Source: Armillaria gallica
Taxonomy: Eukaryota; Basidiomycota; Agaricomycetes; Agaricales; Physalacriaceae
Assembly (NCBI GenBank): GCA_037576215.1
Contig: JBANDB010000006.1
Span: 4,154,001 to 4,218,000, forward strand
Reading direction: 5' to 3'
Length of the DNA: 64,000 bases
Shown here: piece by piece, positions 24,416 to 36,900 of the stretch
Layout of the letters: each line of letters opens with the position of its first letter
Position numbering within the stretch: position 1 is the first letter of the stretch
The notes under the pieces: generated by a model
What the model was told of the DNA's origin: nothing
Seen by the model: the letters and a program-made list of their open reading frames with translations, nothing else
Databases searched by the model: none
Translations under genes and position numbers: made by a program

Positions 24416-25137
24416 ATGAATATCGTGGATATTGGTAAGTGTGATAGACCATTCCTCATACTTCGACTTATCATAGCGCGCTTAACAGGTAATTTCGGGA
24501 GAACACGCATATATTGAGGATATTTGGAATCAATCATTCACCGGTGCTCCACTGTGACCGACAGGATGTTTTCTTGTACCCCTTGATCAGGCTGCTCCAA
24601 GCAGTGCTAAAGGTTTTCCTAGTGTTAAGTCGACATGATATGAAGACAATAGGCCAATTTGTTGAATTAATGTCAGGTGCGTAGAATGCAATCCCAATTA
24701 ATCCACTTCTGAAACGACATTCAACCTTGCCGTTTAGGTTAGAAAGAAAAGCATTTCCGATATGGGTGAGTTTGGTGCTGTGTATACTCGGCGGATCTCA
24801 TGGGCTTCTGCGTTGATGGTGAGAAAGCATGTGAGAGTGAACGATACAGCTCGAATAATGCTGTTATGATCGGATATACGGCCGTATATCCAACACCCGT
24901 ATATAACCACTTCAGACAGAGGGACGGGTAATCAATAACCTTTGGGCGTCTGTTCTTTGACAGCACAATCTTTGGCGATACCTTTTAACAGCGATCAGCA
25001 GAGCATGTACGCATCTACGTTTCCTGAATCTTACCACTAGGACCAACCACACAACATACCCTTCAAGCGGGTCTGATATTTTGTATGTCGGGTTACGTTG
25101 TTCTCCATGATTTGTCCTCTCATTCTGCCTTGACTAG
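24416..25137. other. Spacer before HET-like copy D
   Basis: No gene is recognised. The last 100 bases contain candidate introns of copy D, GTACGC...ACTAG near 25010-25040 and GTATGTCGGG...TGACTAG at about 25083-25137. Confidence 0.4.
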
Positions 25138-26262
25138 GGTCAATAGCCCGGCATGAAAGATATGAGCTGTCGAAAAACTATGAAGAACATGTATGTCCAG
25201 TCTAATTCGCATTGAGAGGCAAAGACTAACCCTTTTCAGAAAAAACAAGTGGATAAAATGTATGAGAGATTCCCCGAGGTCACTCTCTCCAGCCTTGCTG
25301 AGGCTGGCTGCGATGAATCAAGCATTGCAGTCCCGAAGCAACGGTCCCACACCCACAAGATGCCTGTTATAACTTCCGCTCAGGCCGACACTCCCTGCGG
25401 TGTCATCGGATTATTGGAGAGACTAAACACCACACTCTGCACATCACACTCGCTGAATTCCGCAGTGTAACCAATTCTCAATTCTTTCATTGACAAAGAA
25501 TTGGACTCTGGGACTGCATATGCTTACTTACGCCCGTATTGGGATGACATTACCACTGTCGAGTGCAAACTACGCACCCGGGAGGAGGAGGACAGAAAGA
25601 GGCGACAGAATGCCGTTGTTGATGGGAAGATCGTCTCTGGAGATATGCCCCCTCGACGCATCTGGGATCTGTTCGCAAATCGAGTAGTGCCATATTGGGT
25701 CCAAGTGGACAAATACGAGCATGAGCGAGACAAACCTAGGCATCAGTGTGTGGGGTATTTCACATGCATGGGTGTCTGCCGAAGAGCGGGTGTATCTAAC
25801 GACACCTATCAATGCACGCGAATGGCCTGTGCCCCTGCCAAACGATTGCAACATTAATCTCATCTGCATCGAGATGCTACAGCATAAAGCGGAATATGTA
25901 TGGCTGGAGTCCAGCCATACTGCCTCAAACACAGAACATCCAGCCGCTGGATGTTCTGTGTTTGAGGCAGCAGGGCGGGGAAGGGGAGGATTTGCGGAGT
26001 GAGGAATGAAAGCTAGATGTGCCAACGATCGGCTTCGTGTATAGCGGTGCACCTGTGGTGTGCTACTACAGTGGGCTCGGGCGGCCACTGTGTTTGAAAT
26101 CGGCTACTTTGATAGCGACCGGTGCTGGTTTAACCGAGCCTGGACGCTGCAGGAGATCGTTGATGGAGCAATCACTGGTGGAGATACTGGTGATACTGCT
26201 ATGGTCGATGAAGAGATACAAACAGAGTTCAATGAACGACTGAAATCAGTACGGAAGATGTA
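25138..26262 (+). pseudogene. HET-like domain protein, copy D (degenerate, divergent)
   Basis: It is related to copies A-C but from a different branch. A 5' exon reads SIARHERYELSKNYEEH, then an intron GTATGTCC...TTTTCAG (about 25192-25239), then KKQVDKMYERFPEVTLSSLA. Further pieces: GTAYAYLRPYWDD, DGKIVSGDMPPRRIWDLFAN, WGISHAWVSAEERV, REWPVPLPND, IEMLQHKAEYVWL, RQQGGEGEDLRSEE, and RCWFNRAWTLQEIVDGAITG. The frame breaks at a TAA near 25468, near 25735, at the hairpin 25898-25970, and at a TGA near 26005. No C-terminal half is found. Confidence 0.78.
25898..25970. repeat. Two adjacent hairpins inside HET-like copy D
   Basis: Arms 25898-25907 and 25911-25920 form a 10-bp inverted repeat with a 3-nt loop. 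Arms 25920-25944 and 25946-25970 form a perfect 25-bp inverted repeat with a 1-nt loop. Both arms derive from the codons of the HET motif YVWLDVLCLRQ, so the insertion is a local inverted copy of its own surroundings. Confidence 0.92.
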
Positions 26263-26984
26263 AGTATACATGCATTGAGATTGATGTCGATCAAAACACT
26301 CCTCCAGTGACGATGGCGAGGAAAATGACAATGATGAGATGAGATATTTATGCGTCAGCTGCAGAACCGATCCACACGAAGGAGGGAGTAAGGATATTAA
26401 TGGTCCGAGTCGGCGTCATCGTGGAACTATCTGGTCGATGTGGGCAAAGAGCTAATAGATACCGGTGATTAGTTTCACCAATAAGATGGGAAAAGAGACA
26501 CTTACCATGATTACACAGCTTGAACGACGTGCACGATACATTGGAAGAACACCAGCGAAGAGGTTCGACTGCGATTGAGGTGTGAACGTGTTCCATCGTT
26601 GAGAATACTCGTGACCGATGATCAACATTCCGCTACTTGATTACCGGCGTTGACTGAGGAGAAGCATAGCTATACGAGCTCATTGAACAAGGGAAAGTGA
26701 GGTGTGGGAAAGCCTGACGTCTTCTCCCAGACGGATGTCCCGCAACCAAGACTCCGTCAACAAACACGAGTAACGCAGCTAAGGACATGGTATAGGCATG
26801 CCAGCCACCATACTGGCAGCTTGCATACAGTTGATGACATAAGATACGGACTGTCGCTTCAAGTTCTCTTGATGGTACACGGAAATGGATACGGGAATTT
26901 GCCCTGCTTCGCTATTCTAGCGTGTATTCTGCAAGCCTTTCTTTCCTTCGTATAATGTGTGAGCTTGTCGACATGCAAGGGGCA
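26263..26984. other. Spacer, nothing recognised
   Basis: There is a GTAAGT just after copy D (26262), but no continuation of the HET protein could be found. No other family is recognised. Confidence 0.4.
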
Positions 26985-27160
26985 TATACAACATCACTAG
27001 GACCGCCCAGTGTGCATGAAAATCGCCCAATGTGTGCGGTATGCCTCGGGCACGAGCTAGAGCAAGAAACAGTGAAGAATTGAATGGCGTGCAGACATCT
27101 TGAAACCAGCGTTAGAAGCCGCGATAGTAAGAGGGATGAATTGTTCGGATATATATCAAG
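26985..27160 (-). pseudogene. Possible TatD-relic edge fragment
   Basis: This matches the far upstream end of TatD relic A (about 9715-9880), for example GAATTGTTCGGATAT and the block encoding ...HAIQFFTVSC on the reverse strand. It contains no diagnostic motif of its own and is called only from similarity to 9715-9880. Confidence 0.35.
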
Positions 27161-27246
27161 CTGGTGAAAGCTATTATGGCAAAGACGAAGACGTGATGTT
27201 TTGCCTTTTTCCACCTTTTTTCTGTGATGCGAAACAGGTCAGGGAG

Positions 27247-28372
27247 CTAATCAACATCTTTCCCCAGCACCGTGTACGCCAACGCCTTTCCGCTCATCCA
27301 CGGGTGGTCCATTCCCTCACCCGAATAGCCCGCCGCAATCCACTCTCTTCCTTCCGACCTCCTTTGAAGGAACGCTGCCAAAGCAGGGTAGTGCCCATCC
27401 ACGAAGAGCACTGCGTGCTGGAACTGGCTTGGACGATGGATGGCTTGGTACGCGGTCATTCGTCCTATAACCAGGCGCATCCGAGGATCGATAGGACTAT
27501 CTCACCCAGCAGCTACCCAACTCAGCGAGAAGCCCCACGCAGAGTCTATGTTTGGTAGTCGCATCGAGATGGGCATCCCATCCTTCTTTGACGCCATCGG
27601 GTGTGCTGACGACCGCCAAATTGAGTTTCGAGTGTCTGCATACCTAGGTGGCGTATCACGGGAATGGTGGGGAGGCGAGTCAGCTGACAAGGATGATGAC
27701 TACCTTGAGAGAGAGCGCGATAGAAGGCGTGGTCGGCATTTTGGGTACGTCATATTCTCTCCCATAGGAACGAGCGTTTCCCGTGTTGGCGCGAGGAGGT
27801 GGGACGTCTATCCATTAGTAGCGTAGACGACGTGTTTGGTGTGGATATCACACAATGTTGTCGTAGATGGAGAGACAGGGAGTAGTCGGAATGAAGAGTA
27901 TTGAGGAGTCTTGACAGAATTCCTGCACCGCCCCGCCCGTTGTCGAGATAACCCCACACAACCCGTCCGCAAGCTAGATTCCCGCTGGCTCATCCATCGT
28001 ACCCCAGCCACCTTCTCACTCGGTCGCTCCTTCAAACATGGTATAGTGGTCGTGATGACCCTCATTCCGCGCTATGACCGTGGCACGAGCACGCATTCTT
28101 CGCTTGCAAATCACAACCTCTAATGACCCATCCGCTTCAAGCAGCGCACGCGCAAAAACCGTGCCTGTTATCCCAGTCCCGATAACCACAGCGTCCGCGC
28201 GGCGCGTATGCTGGCAAAGGTAAAGATCTAACCAATCCTTACGGGGTAGGTCAACGAAATTGCATAACAAATTGAGCAGCTTCCATGTGCAAACAGGGTA
28301 ACGCCCAGGCTGTGAAATGGGAGGAACAGAGTGAGAAGAATTCTCGCGCGCAGTGGAGAAAGTAGGTTGCAA
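27247..28372 (-). pseudogene. FAD-dependent oxidoreductase relic 6 with internal inversion
   Basis: The N-terminal part is on the reverse strand at 28372-27760: DAVVIGTGITGTVFARALLE, DGSLEVV, later GILSRLLNTL. The far C-terminal part is also reverse, 27410-27250: REWIAAGYSGEGMDHPWMSG and KALAYTVLG. Between them, 27410-27740, the sequence encodes the preceding part of the same protein on the forward strand: EMGIPSFFDAIGCADDRQIE, FRVSAYLGGV. One internal segment of about 330 bp is therefore flipped in place. It is the only relic here that keeps the true C-terminus, and its GxGxxG is intact. Confidence 0.8.
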
Positions 28373-28789
28373 AGCGGAGGTGGGGTGCAGTTTGAAACTC
28401 CGAGTCAGGTAAGCTCTTCGGAAGCTTCCTAGGTCTGCTGCGAATAACGTTTATTTAATGCGTCCATATCATCGCATTTTCTTGCCATCGCGGTCCAAAT
28501 TTTATGACTCTCCGTGCTCTACAAGCAAACACGCTCTCGTATATCCTAAGTTTGGGCAACCCTGAGGATTTGGCTTCCCACTAGAAAACACAACGTTCTT
28601 TGTCGACCCTCAAATATGCGTCGTCCGGACAAACATTTCGCCAATTTTAGGCCTCAAACCTGCTGATCTCAGGACAGACACTCATGGAAGCTTGCCTTCG
28701 ATAAATGTTCAGTTGAACCACCTGTTTCCTCGGGTTTTCGATTGACACGCTACTTATACCCGAGCGAGCCTCGTCTATCTTCCTTCCTC

Positions 28790-30345
28790 GATCAGTCATC
28801 GCACAACCAGTCATCGACAACCAGAAAGGCTATACCGGGAGCAGCGATGAAGGACGTGGTGCCCCAAAAGTCTACGAGCACCGAGCCTCAAGGGTTTGTA
28901 TTACAACTCTTTCACCCAGGTCAGTCCAGTTGACTTTTGAAGATTCTCAATTTCTGACTTGTGCATAGGTCGCGATACTGGGATTTGTTCAAACTTCATT
29001 CAATGGGACTAGGTAGGCGACATCCACTCCTTCTTGACGGCTATCCATGTATAGGATTGTTCAAGGCAATATGAGTTATAACTTGTACATCGGATCTTCT
29101 CTGTGGTTACTACCCTCTTATCGTTAGTTATCAACGCTAATATTATTTTTAGAGCCATGAACATTCATTACTTCGTTGACGTCGCAGGAGCCATCCTTGC
29201 TGGACCGCAAAAGGGCTCGTTGATGACGGCGTACCCTACCACAACGCGAAACGGGAAATCTATCGGGATTTTCTTATCTCTTTTCCACCTCGGCAGTGTC
29301 GTCAAGGGTGTCTGTTACTGCCGAGGGAAACCGGAAATTAGTAGTAAGTGCCCAAGCATTCATAACAACGCATAACTGCATGTTCATTCGTGTTTACAGG
29401 CCAACACTGTTGATAATGGGGCTACGTGTGTTGACATTTTCTGTTTCTAGATTGGATTCCCGTCCTTACACTCATCGGTGTTCTCATTTTGATGCTAATG
29501 GCGAATCCCGACATCCCTCCTGGAAGACGGATCCAATGATCATCCTTCTCTGCCCCATGTTCTTTGGTTTCAACTGGTTTTACACGTGGCGTCAGTGCCC
29601 ACCTCCCTTCTCTGGATCTATCTGGCCGACGCTTTAATATTATCCAGAATTCAACGCCATCTTCAACGTCGGTACCCGAGGCTGGAACGACATCTACTAC
29701 TGGGTCTCCCCAATCATCCGATCTATTCTCAATGGTCTCCTTGATCAAAAATTTATCAATCGTCGTGTCCGCAGGATGGACCGTCTTCTTCCTGATGGCC
29801 TTCGTCGTCCGCATCTGGGGGTACTTCTACCAAAAGCAGTACACACGCGAGAGCGTCGCACCAGAGACAGAAAAAATGGATATCTACGGTCATGGATACG
29901 CCGGCAGAGCGTGGTTTACATCTTCTGTGGGATTCTCGATGCCATATGGCAGACGGCGGCGTACTGGCTTATGGGTGCGATGTCGAATGATCCGCCAAAG
30001 TTGGCATTCTTTGCTGGGTTCTACAAGTCGATCCAGTCAGCTGGAGCAGCTGAGATATGGCGTGCGGACGCTGTCAAGATTCCGTAAGTTTCCTGACACT
30101 TTATTGTGATGACTCCTGACGCTTCGTAAAGATACATGAATATGTTCATTTCCGAATGGGCTCTCCTTGTTGGAGATCTTGTGTTTGCATTGCCTATGGT
30201 CATCCTCCGTATCAAGAATCATACTGATCTGGACGACGAGACCATGTCAGTTCATCTATCTTATGAACTTTGATGGTTTCTCATGGCCTTACGTCTAGTG
30301 CGGGGATGGATGATGAAGGACATATACGTCCAACTGAAGCTGTCA
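28790..30345 (+). pseudogene. UNC93-like MFS transporter relic, copy 2
   Basis: Typical UNC93-like pieces: AMNIHYFVDVAGAILAG (29157 on), KGSLMTAYPTTTRNGKSIGI then FLSLFHLGSVV (29211-29310), IPVLTLIGVLILMLMANPD (29456-29512), PSWKTDPMIILLCPMFFGFN then WFYTWR (29516-29590), FYQKQYTRESVAPETEKMDI (29827-29885), GILDAIWQTAAYWLMGAMSN, AFFAGFYKSIQSAGAAEIWR, and YMNMFISEWALLVGDLVFAL (30132-30195) ending near TDLDDETM. Introns of about 50 nt are visible. The segment equal to ALYSTFA of copy 1 is missing (jump near 29060), and frames change several times. Multiple membrane segments remain recognisable. Confidence 0.8.
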
Positions 30346-30979
30346 CTGCTGAGATAAAAGCTACCCAAGCATCTTCATGATTTTTTTATGTTAGTGATTA
30401 AGGACACTTCATGACTGATGACTTTATTTTAGTATATTTATTATTATTTATAAATACTACTCATTTTCGTGCTTACCATCTTAACATGTGCTAATGAAAA
30501 AGAGGGTTGATGTATTCTGAGCTAGTCGTCTTCTCTCAGTGGATCATTTCTGCTGTAAATGAATTAACCGCAGTCGGTGGCAGGAGTCCGAGCAGGACCA
30601 CTGCTCCCGATTAGGCAGGCCGTTGGTTGAATTCAATTGTCGCGCATCTTCAGTACTTCAACTTGTTCACGCTTCGGTCATTAGCCTGAGAGACTTCGAA
30701 TTTGTTTCGGTTCGTTCCTACTCTCCATCCGTTAGCTCGACGAGGAAGTCGCTGCTTTTCCGAAGATGCTACGCGCTATCTATCGTTACGCCACCAAAGG
30801 GAGCCCGTGCTGAATCTTGTCCTTGAGTTCTACGCGTCTCGAGGTTATCTAGGCGCTTAGGTCGCTTCTGTGACTGATTGATTTGAAGCACTCGCCGGGG
30901 TCTGAGTTTGTCCCTATTTTGCAGGAAGCATGTTTCTATGTCTATATAAACCAGAAAATGCCTTGACCACGATGCAACC
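30346..30979 (+). other. Upstream region of the helicase gene
   Basis: Similar to 23240-23790 upstream of the truncated helicase copy, so the duplicated unit included the control region. A 3-codon upstream reading frame (ATG CCT TGA, 30958-30966) and an out-of-frame ATG at 30972 precede the main ATG. Confidence 0.5.
30943..30950 (+). promoter_or_regulatory. Candidate TATA box of the helicase gene
   Basis: TATATAAA lies 30 bases before the ATG at 30980. The position would give a very short leader, so it may be a chance match. Confidence 0.35.
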
Positions 30980-33900
30980 ATGTCCCGCAAGCGCATATAT
31001 CGCAGTGATCTCTTTATCCCGGAGAAGCTCACGTCGACGGATGCGCTTGAGCGTGCGTTACAGGAGCTTCAAAGCATCCTCACAAAGGATAATTTCAGCC
31101 ACATTTTCCAAGAGCTTGTCGATAACGAAAACCCCAACACTGTACTCTTGGTCTTGTCATGTAAGTCGACATCGTCAAGCTATCTGATGTATATCAGATT
31201 CTTACATCTTCACAGCATTGAGTGAGACTACATCATTGACTTCGTGGTTTCTGGAGTCCTTTCCCTCTGAAGCTGCAGACTACGATGTGACCGTCCACTA
31301 CAAGACTATATCTTGTCTATCTACGGAGCTTCTTTCTTCTCCGTTTGTTGCAGATAAAGAGTTATGTGCCCGGCATCACGAAATGGCTCAGATCGCGCCC
31401 AAGGCATTGCAGTACCTCGACTCCTTCCTGTGTTCCATCGATATCAGAACGCAGCATCATAACAAGAAGGGCAAGGTGAAACCGTCCCAGTGGAAGCTTC
31501 TGCAAGTCAAACGAGACAGTGGTGCCTCAACCTTGGTGGAAAAGTATTTCGATGTCCTAAACATCGATATTCCTAAAACATCGAGCCAAGCATACATCCT
31601 CGTGGATCACATTTTGCAAAGTCAACAGGATACTCTGAAGGTAAGTGTCGTTCTGTCTGTGCCATTTGTTGAAAGTTGAGGCGCCCCCAGTTTTATTTAA
31701 AGCTCCTCCGTCATCCTGAGATATCTACATCTCTCAAGGAATGTTTTATCGTCTCTGCGTCTCCTATAGAGCTGGAGAAGAATGCTTCGGGGATTGTGGC
31801 CAAGTTGCCTTCCGCATATCCGATCGTTCAGCCGATGAAGTCGTACGTCTTCGTGTTCTTTCACGAAATGATCTTACGTGTCTATTAAGGGCGTTGTACT
31901 TTGATACTGCTAATGACTTTGGCGACTGGACGGTCGTCATATCCACGAATGCGGACAATCTTTTACGGAGAGCCCACAAGAGGAATCCCCCCGCGTTTAA
32001 CGCTATCGTAGAGAAGATCAAGTACGTGTCGGATTTCATATTATCATGTATCAGCCATGCTTATCGGAACCACAGGGAACTCTCTTGTGGTCTTTTTACT
32101 GACGACAATCAGAGGCGTGTGTGTGGAAGTGCAGCTGAGGTTCCCGTCTTCTCGGCAAAAATATCTCGCAGTCTGAGACTTGTCGTAAGAAATCGGTTTC
32201 TTATCAATCTTGGATATCACTAACGCCCCCTTGTAGTATCAAATCGATATAATCCCGGGTGATGATGTATGTTCGAAAGATAAATTCTAAAACGGATTAT
32301 TAAACTACCTTGAATCATTGGCAGAGAGAGACACAAGGTAAGTTAATGTTCATGCCTGTTTATTTGCTTCTCATAGCTCTTGAAGCTATCAAAGTTTTCG
32401 GTATCTATACCCAGGCTCGGATCGACGATCGTCTCCACCAGTGGAGTTCGATCAGCAGTCAGCTGCGAAAAAAAGGAAAAGAATACCAGAAGAGGTATCA
32501 ATTTCTCGTTGTAATAAATGCATGTAGCCTTAACGCGATGGTGTAGATGTGCGGTCAGGGAACACACAGATCAAGCTTCAAAGGACATTTTCACTCCGGC
32601 GTTCTTCCCTTCGCTACCTGAAGTGTCATCTTCGGAGATTGAAGATATACCGGATCTGCGTCCCGACGAAAAAGCCCAGGTTAGCTTCACATTTTTCATT
32701 CCTTTGAACCAAACATTGACTATTCCTCTCAGAATCATGCGAGATTCATGTAAGCTATATAGAGGGGTGCCAAGTGCCAATCGCTAATCTCCCTACAGCA
32801 TCGAGAAATACGTCACATTCTCACAGGTATGTTTTGGTACTTATTTGCAGATTGACTGTTTAACCATGAAGGCGTGCAGCCCTTTTTGGATAGTGTGTAC
32901 CTGTGTGATACTGTCTGAAAAAGCCGTAACTGATTCGTCTTGGTAGCTATCCTAGCAGATATCGATGCTACTTTCCCTTACATGGTTTCGTGCGCCGCCG
33001 TCTTTAGCTATCCTTGTTCGTTTGCTGATACCATGTACTCACAGCACTCGAGAGAAACAAATCATAGAGCATCCAAAGTCCTGCTACGTTATAGGCCGCA
33101 GCGGCACAGGGTGCGCGCAAACAGATTGTTCGCCTCATTCCCTTGCTCACGCTTATTTAACGCAGGAAAACAACAACCATGCTATTCAAGATGTTACTCA
33201 TCGAACGGACATTCCGACTCATGGCGTCGGATTTATCTCGCCCTCGTCAAGTCTTCGTCACGAAGTCTAGAATGCTTGCTATGAAAGTGCAAGAATACTT
33301 TGCGAAGTTGGCTGGCTCCTTGGCGATGGCATCACATTCGCCTGCTGATCTCACGAACCTACCGACAGCTCCCCAATATCAAGCTGACTTAGGGCTGGTT
33401 GATGCGGATGACATTGTAGATTGGCGGACTGATTTGCCAGCCAAGTACAGTGAACTCGAGGAGAGACATTTCCCGCTTTTTATTACATTTGATGGTGTAA
33501 GCAGCAGCTCTTTTTTCAATCAAGGTTCTCATTCTTACCGATTATAGCTTTGCGACCTGTTGGAAGCCGACATGAACGCTCAAACTTTGACCGCTAGCCC
33601 TAAGCGCCATAGGGGCGTCATTACGTTTGAGTCCTTTCGCGAGTTCTACTGGTCTCATTTCCCCGAGCCGTTGATCAAACGATTAGGTTTCTGCTTCTCT
33701 CTTTTGTCTACGCGCTGGTATTGAAACTCTGTTTGTCCAGATCCCGCCTTGGTATATAGTGAAATTATAGGTAACACATACAATTTTTGTGTCAAAGAGC
33801 TTAACTGGAGTCCCTGTTCAGGCGTTATCAAAGGGTCAACAGAGACGCTGAGCGAAGAGAAGCGATATCTTAGCAGAGACACTTACCTTGGTCTCAGTGA

Positions 33901-36900
33901 ACGCCGGCAATCTACATTTGCTGGTCAGAGGTGGGAGATATACGAGCTGTTCGAGTTGTATATGCGCAACAAGAAGTTGCGAGGAGAGTACGACACTGGT
34001 GATCGGTAAGGTTTCTGTTGAAGTACATTGGATAGACGTTAATCTGGATCTAGAACCCATGGTATCCTGAAGCATTTCAAAGAGAAAGGCATGCCAAGAC
34101 AGGGACTCGACCATTTGTGAGTCCTCTGCTGATGCACTTTATCTGTTTTCAATATTGTTACAGATATGTTGACGAAGTACAGGATAACATGCTTATTGAC
34201 ACTATGGGTAAATTGCATCCTTCATATTGTCTCATACGGATCATGATCAGCTAACCGGCTCATCATTTAGTCTTGAGGGCGCTATGTAGCAACCCGGATG
34301 GCCTCTTCTGGGCAGGTGACACTGCGCAGACCATTTCCGTTGGAAGTTCTTTCCATTTCAACGCTTTAAAGGCATTTCAGTGGAATATTGAGGTATCATT
34401 TACTCAGAATCATTCTCCTGCATGAACCTCATTAGATGAGCAGGACCAATACCGAAGGAAGCATAAGGTTGGAGCACAGCAGCCACCTGAGATGTTTCAA
34501 CTTGCCATCAACTATAGGTCCCATGCTGGGATTGTTGATTGCGCGCATTCCATCATTGACCTTATCATGATGTTTTGGGAGGATTCCATTGATCGTCTTT
34601 CTCCAGAGATGGGCATTGTAGATGGGGTCAAGCCTATCTTCTTTAACAACGAAGATCATGCTCAGTTGAAGCGGTTTATCTTTGGTGACCGCGGTAAACC
34701 TATTGAGTTCGGTGCCCAGCAATGTTAGTCTCCTGTTATCTGCATCAAAGCTGGCTGACTTTGGATTGCGGTGCATAGGTATCATCGTCAGAAATGAAAC
34801 AGCAAGAGAGAAACTCCGACAGCAAGTTGGTGAAGTCGGTCTTGTGCTGTTCGAGCTTTTTGTTGCTACGTTAACTAAGCCGCTGATAGCCAATATTATA
34901 GTACCGTATACGAAAGCAAAGGGCTGGAATTCAACGATGTACGTCAATATGCTATGTTACGAGATGATTTTTTCACTCGCGCATTGTATCCTTTCAGGTT
35001 CTGCTTTATAACTTCTTTGCTGATTCGACAGCCAGTCTCGCACAGTGGCGTGTCGTGCTGAACGGCATCGTAAAGAGTAAGCAAGACCCCGAGCACCCTC
35101 CCCCTCAATTTGGCCATATCCATCATGCCAGTATTTGTAACGAAGTGAGCATATTGGCACACTGTCGGTTAGCATTGAATTAATGATGCTGTCCAGCTAA
35201 AATCCCTGTACGTCGCAATCACAAGAGCCCGTGAAAATGTCTGGATCGCAGATGGATCCGAGAAGGGGGAACCCATGAGAGTAAGTTGCCACTATCTGTC
35301 CAGACAGTATTCTGATCATATCATCAAGATCTTTTGGTCGAATAAAGATTTGATTAATAATTACACTCCGGGATCTGACGCTCCCCATCTTGCATCTTCA
35401 TCGACACGAGAAGAATGGGCTACTGAAGGACACGAGCTTTTCAGTGCGAAACACTTCTCGCAGGCCAAGCACTGTTTTGATAAGGCCAAACTTCCCTTCC
35501 AAGCATCCATTGCAAATGCCTATGATTTGCGAGCGAAGGCCCGTAAAGTCATTGGTACATCAAAACAAAATGTCCTCGAACGACGCTCTTGTTTCGCGAA
35601 GGCAGCCGTTTCATTCGAGGAGTGTGCGCAGGCCAGTAAGCCACACTCAAAAGATTCCAGGACCTACCTCAGGATCTGCGGCGAATGCTTTGAGCAGGCT
35701 GACCAGAAGTATCGGGCAGCCGAAATGTTTTTAAGGGCTAAGGAGTACACCCGTGCTGCAGAGCTGTATAGAGACATCGGCAAATTTGACGAGGCAGTCG
35801 AGATTGTGAAGGATCATGAAGACGAAATGTCACCGATCATCGTCGAAAATGTCATCAAGCTTGCAAGACTAGCTTACTTCTCAAACCACCAGATGATGTA
35901 CGTCTTTTCCTGAGGCATGTTGGTCAACTATTCTCACCTTCCTGAACAGAAAAGCCCGCAAATTATTTGACTCAGTTGAAGAAGAAGTAGGGTACCTCGA
36001 AGAGAGGGATCTTGATCTCGCTCTTGCGGACGTATTGGAGGAAGAAGGACGATTCAGCGAAGCCGCCGAATTGCACTATTCTGAGGGTCGGAAAGAACAG
36101 GCTATCGAGCTCTTCCTCCGTCGAACTGAAGACAAAGCTGCTTTGCGTCGAGCCCAAGAATGCATTCTCGAAGAGCTTTGGCACAGGATATCTTTCGGCG
36201 TTGACCCTAAAGTCATAAGATTAGATTCCACTGCCATGCGGCTGATGCGCTCTGCGTCACGGCTTGATGCGACTTTCACAGAGCGGACTAGTAAAGAAGT
36301 AAGTATCAGCCTCAGGAGTTTTTACTTGTAATTTATACTGATGCATTTTCAGCTGTCGATGTTTAAGGCTATCATAGGCGCTCAGACATCCCGGCTGCGT
36401 GAACTGGGTTCAGAATTTTGTGAGATGGGCCATAGTTCCGCAGCCATGTTATGCCTAGATCGATATTTCTCTCAGACCCTTCGAATTCAAGACATGGCTC
36501 TTGTTGACGCAGTGAACGAACTCAGCCTGTTCTATACCTATGTGGACCTCCTCTCAGCTGCAGCATTCCGAACGGACCCTTGTGGAGATGCGCCAACTGC
36601 GGCGTTGTTTGGGTTCCGGCGAATAGCAGAGAACGAGTTTCTTGTGCCTCCGAACACATGGCTACATTCAGCAGATCTTGAACTTCGACCTGAAGGTGTG
36701 GTCAGGACCCAGGATTCTGACTGCAACCTCAGGCTGTCAGTATTCGAACTACGTCGGCTATTTTGTGATGCTCTGAGAGGACATCTCAAACAAAGGATTG
36801 CCGCTGAAAATGACGAATGTGCGAGAGGCAAAGCATTCCTGCCTTGTCTCGTTTTTGCCGTGTCTGGGTCTTGTCATCGGCCTGAATGTCCGGAAGCCCA

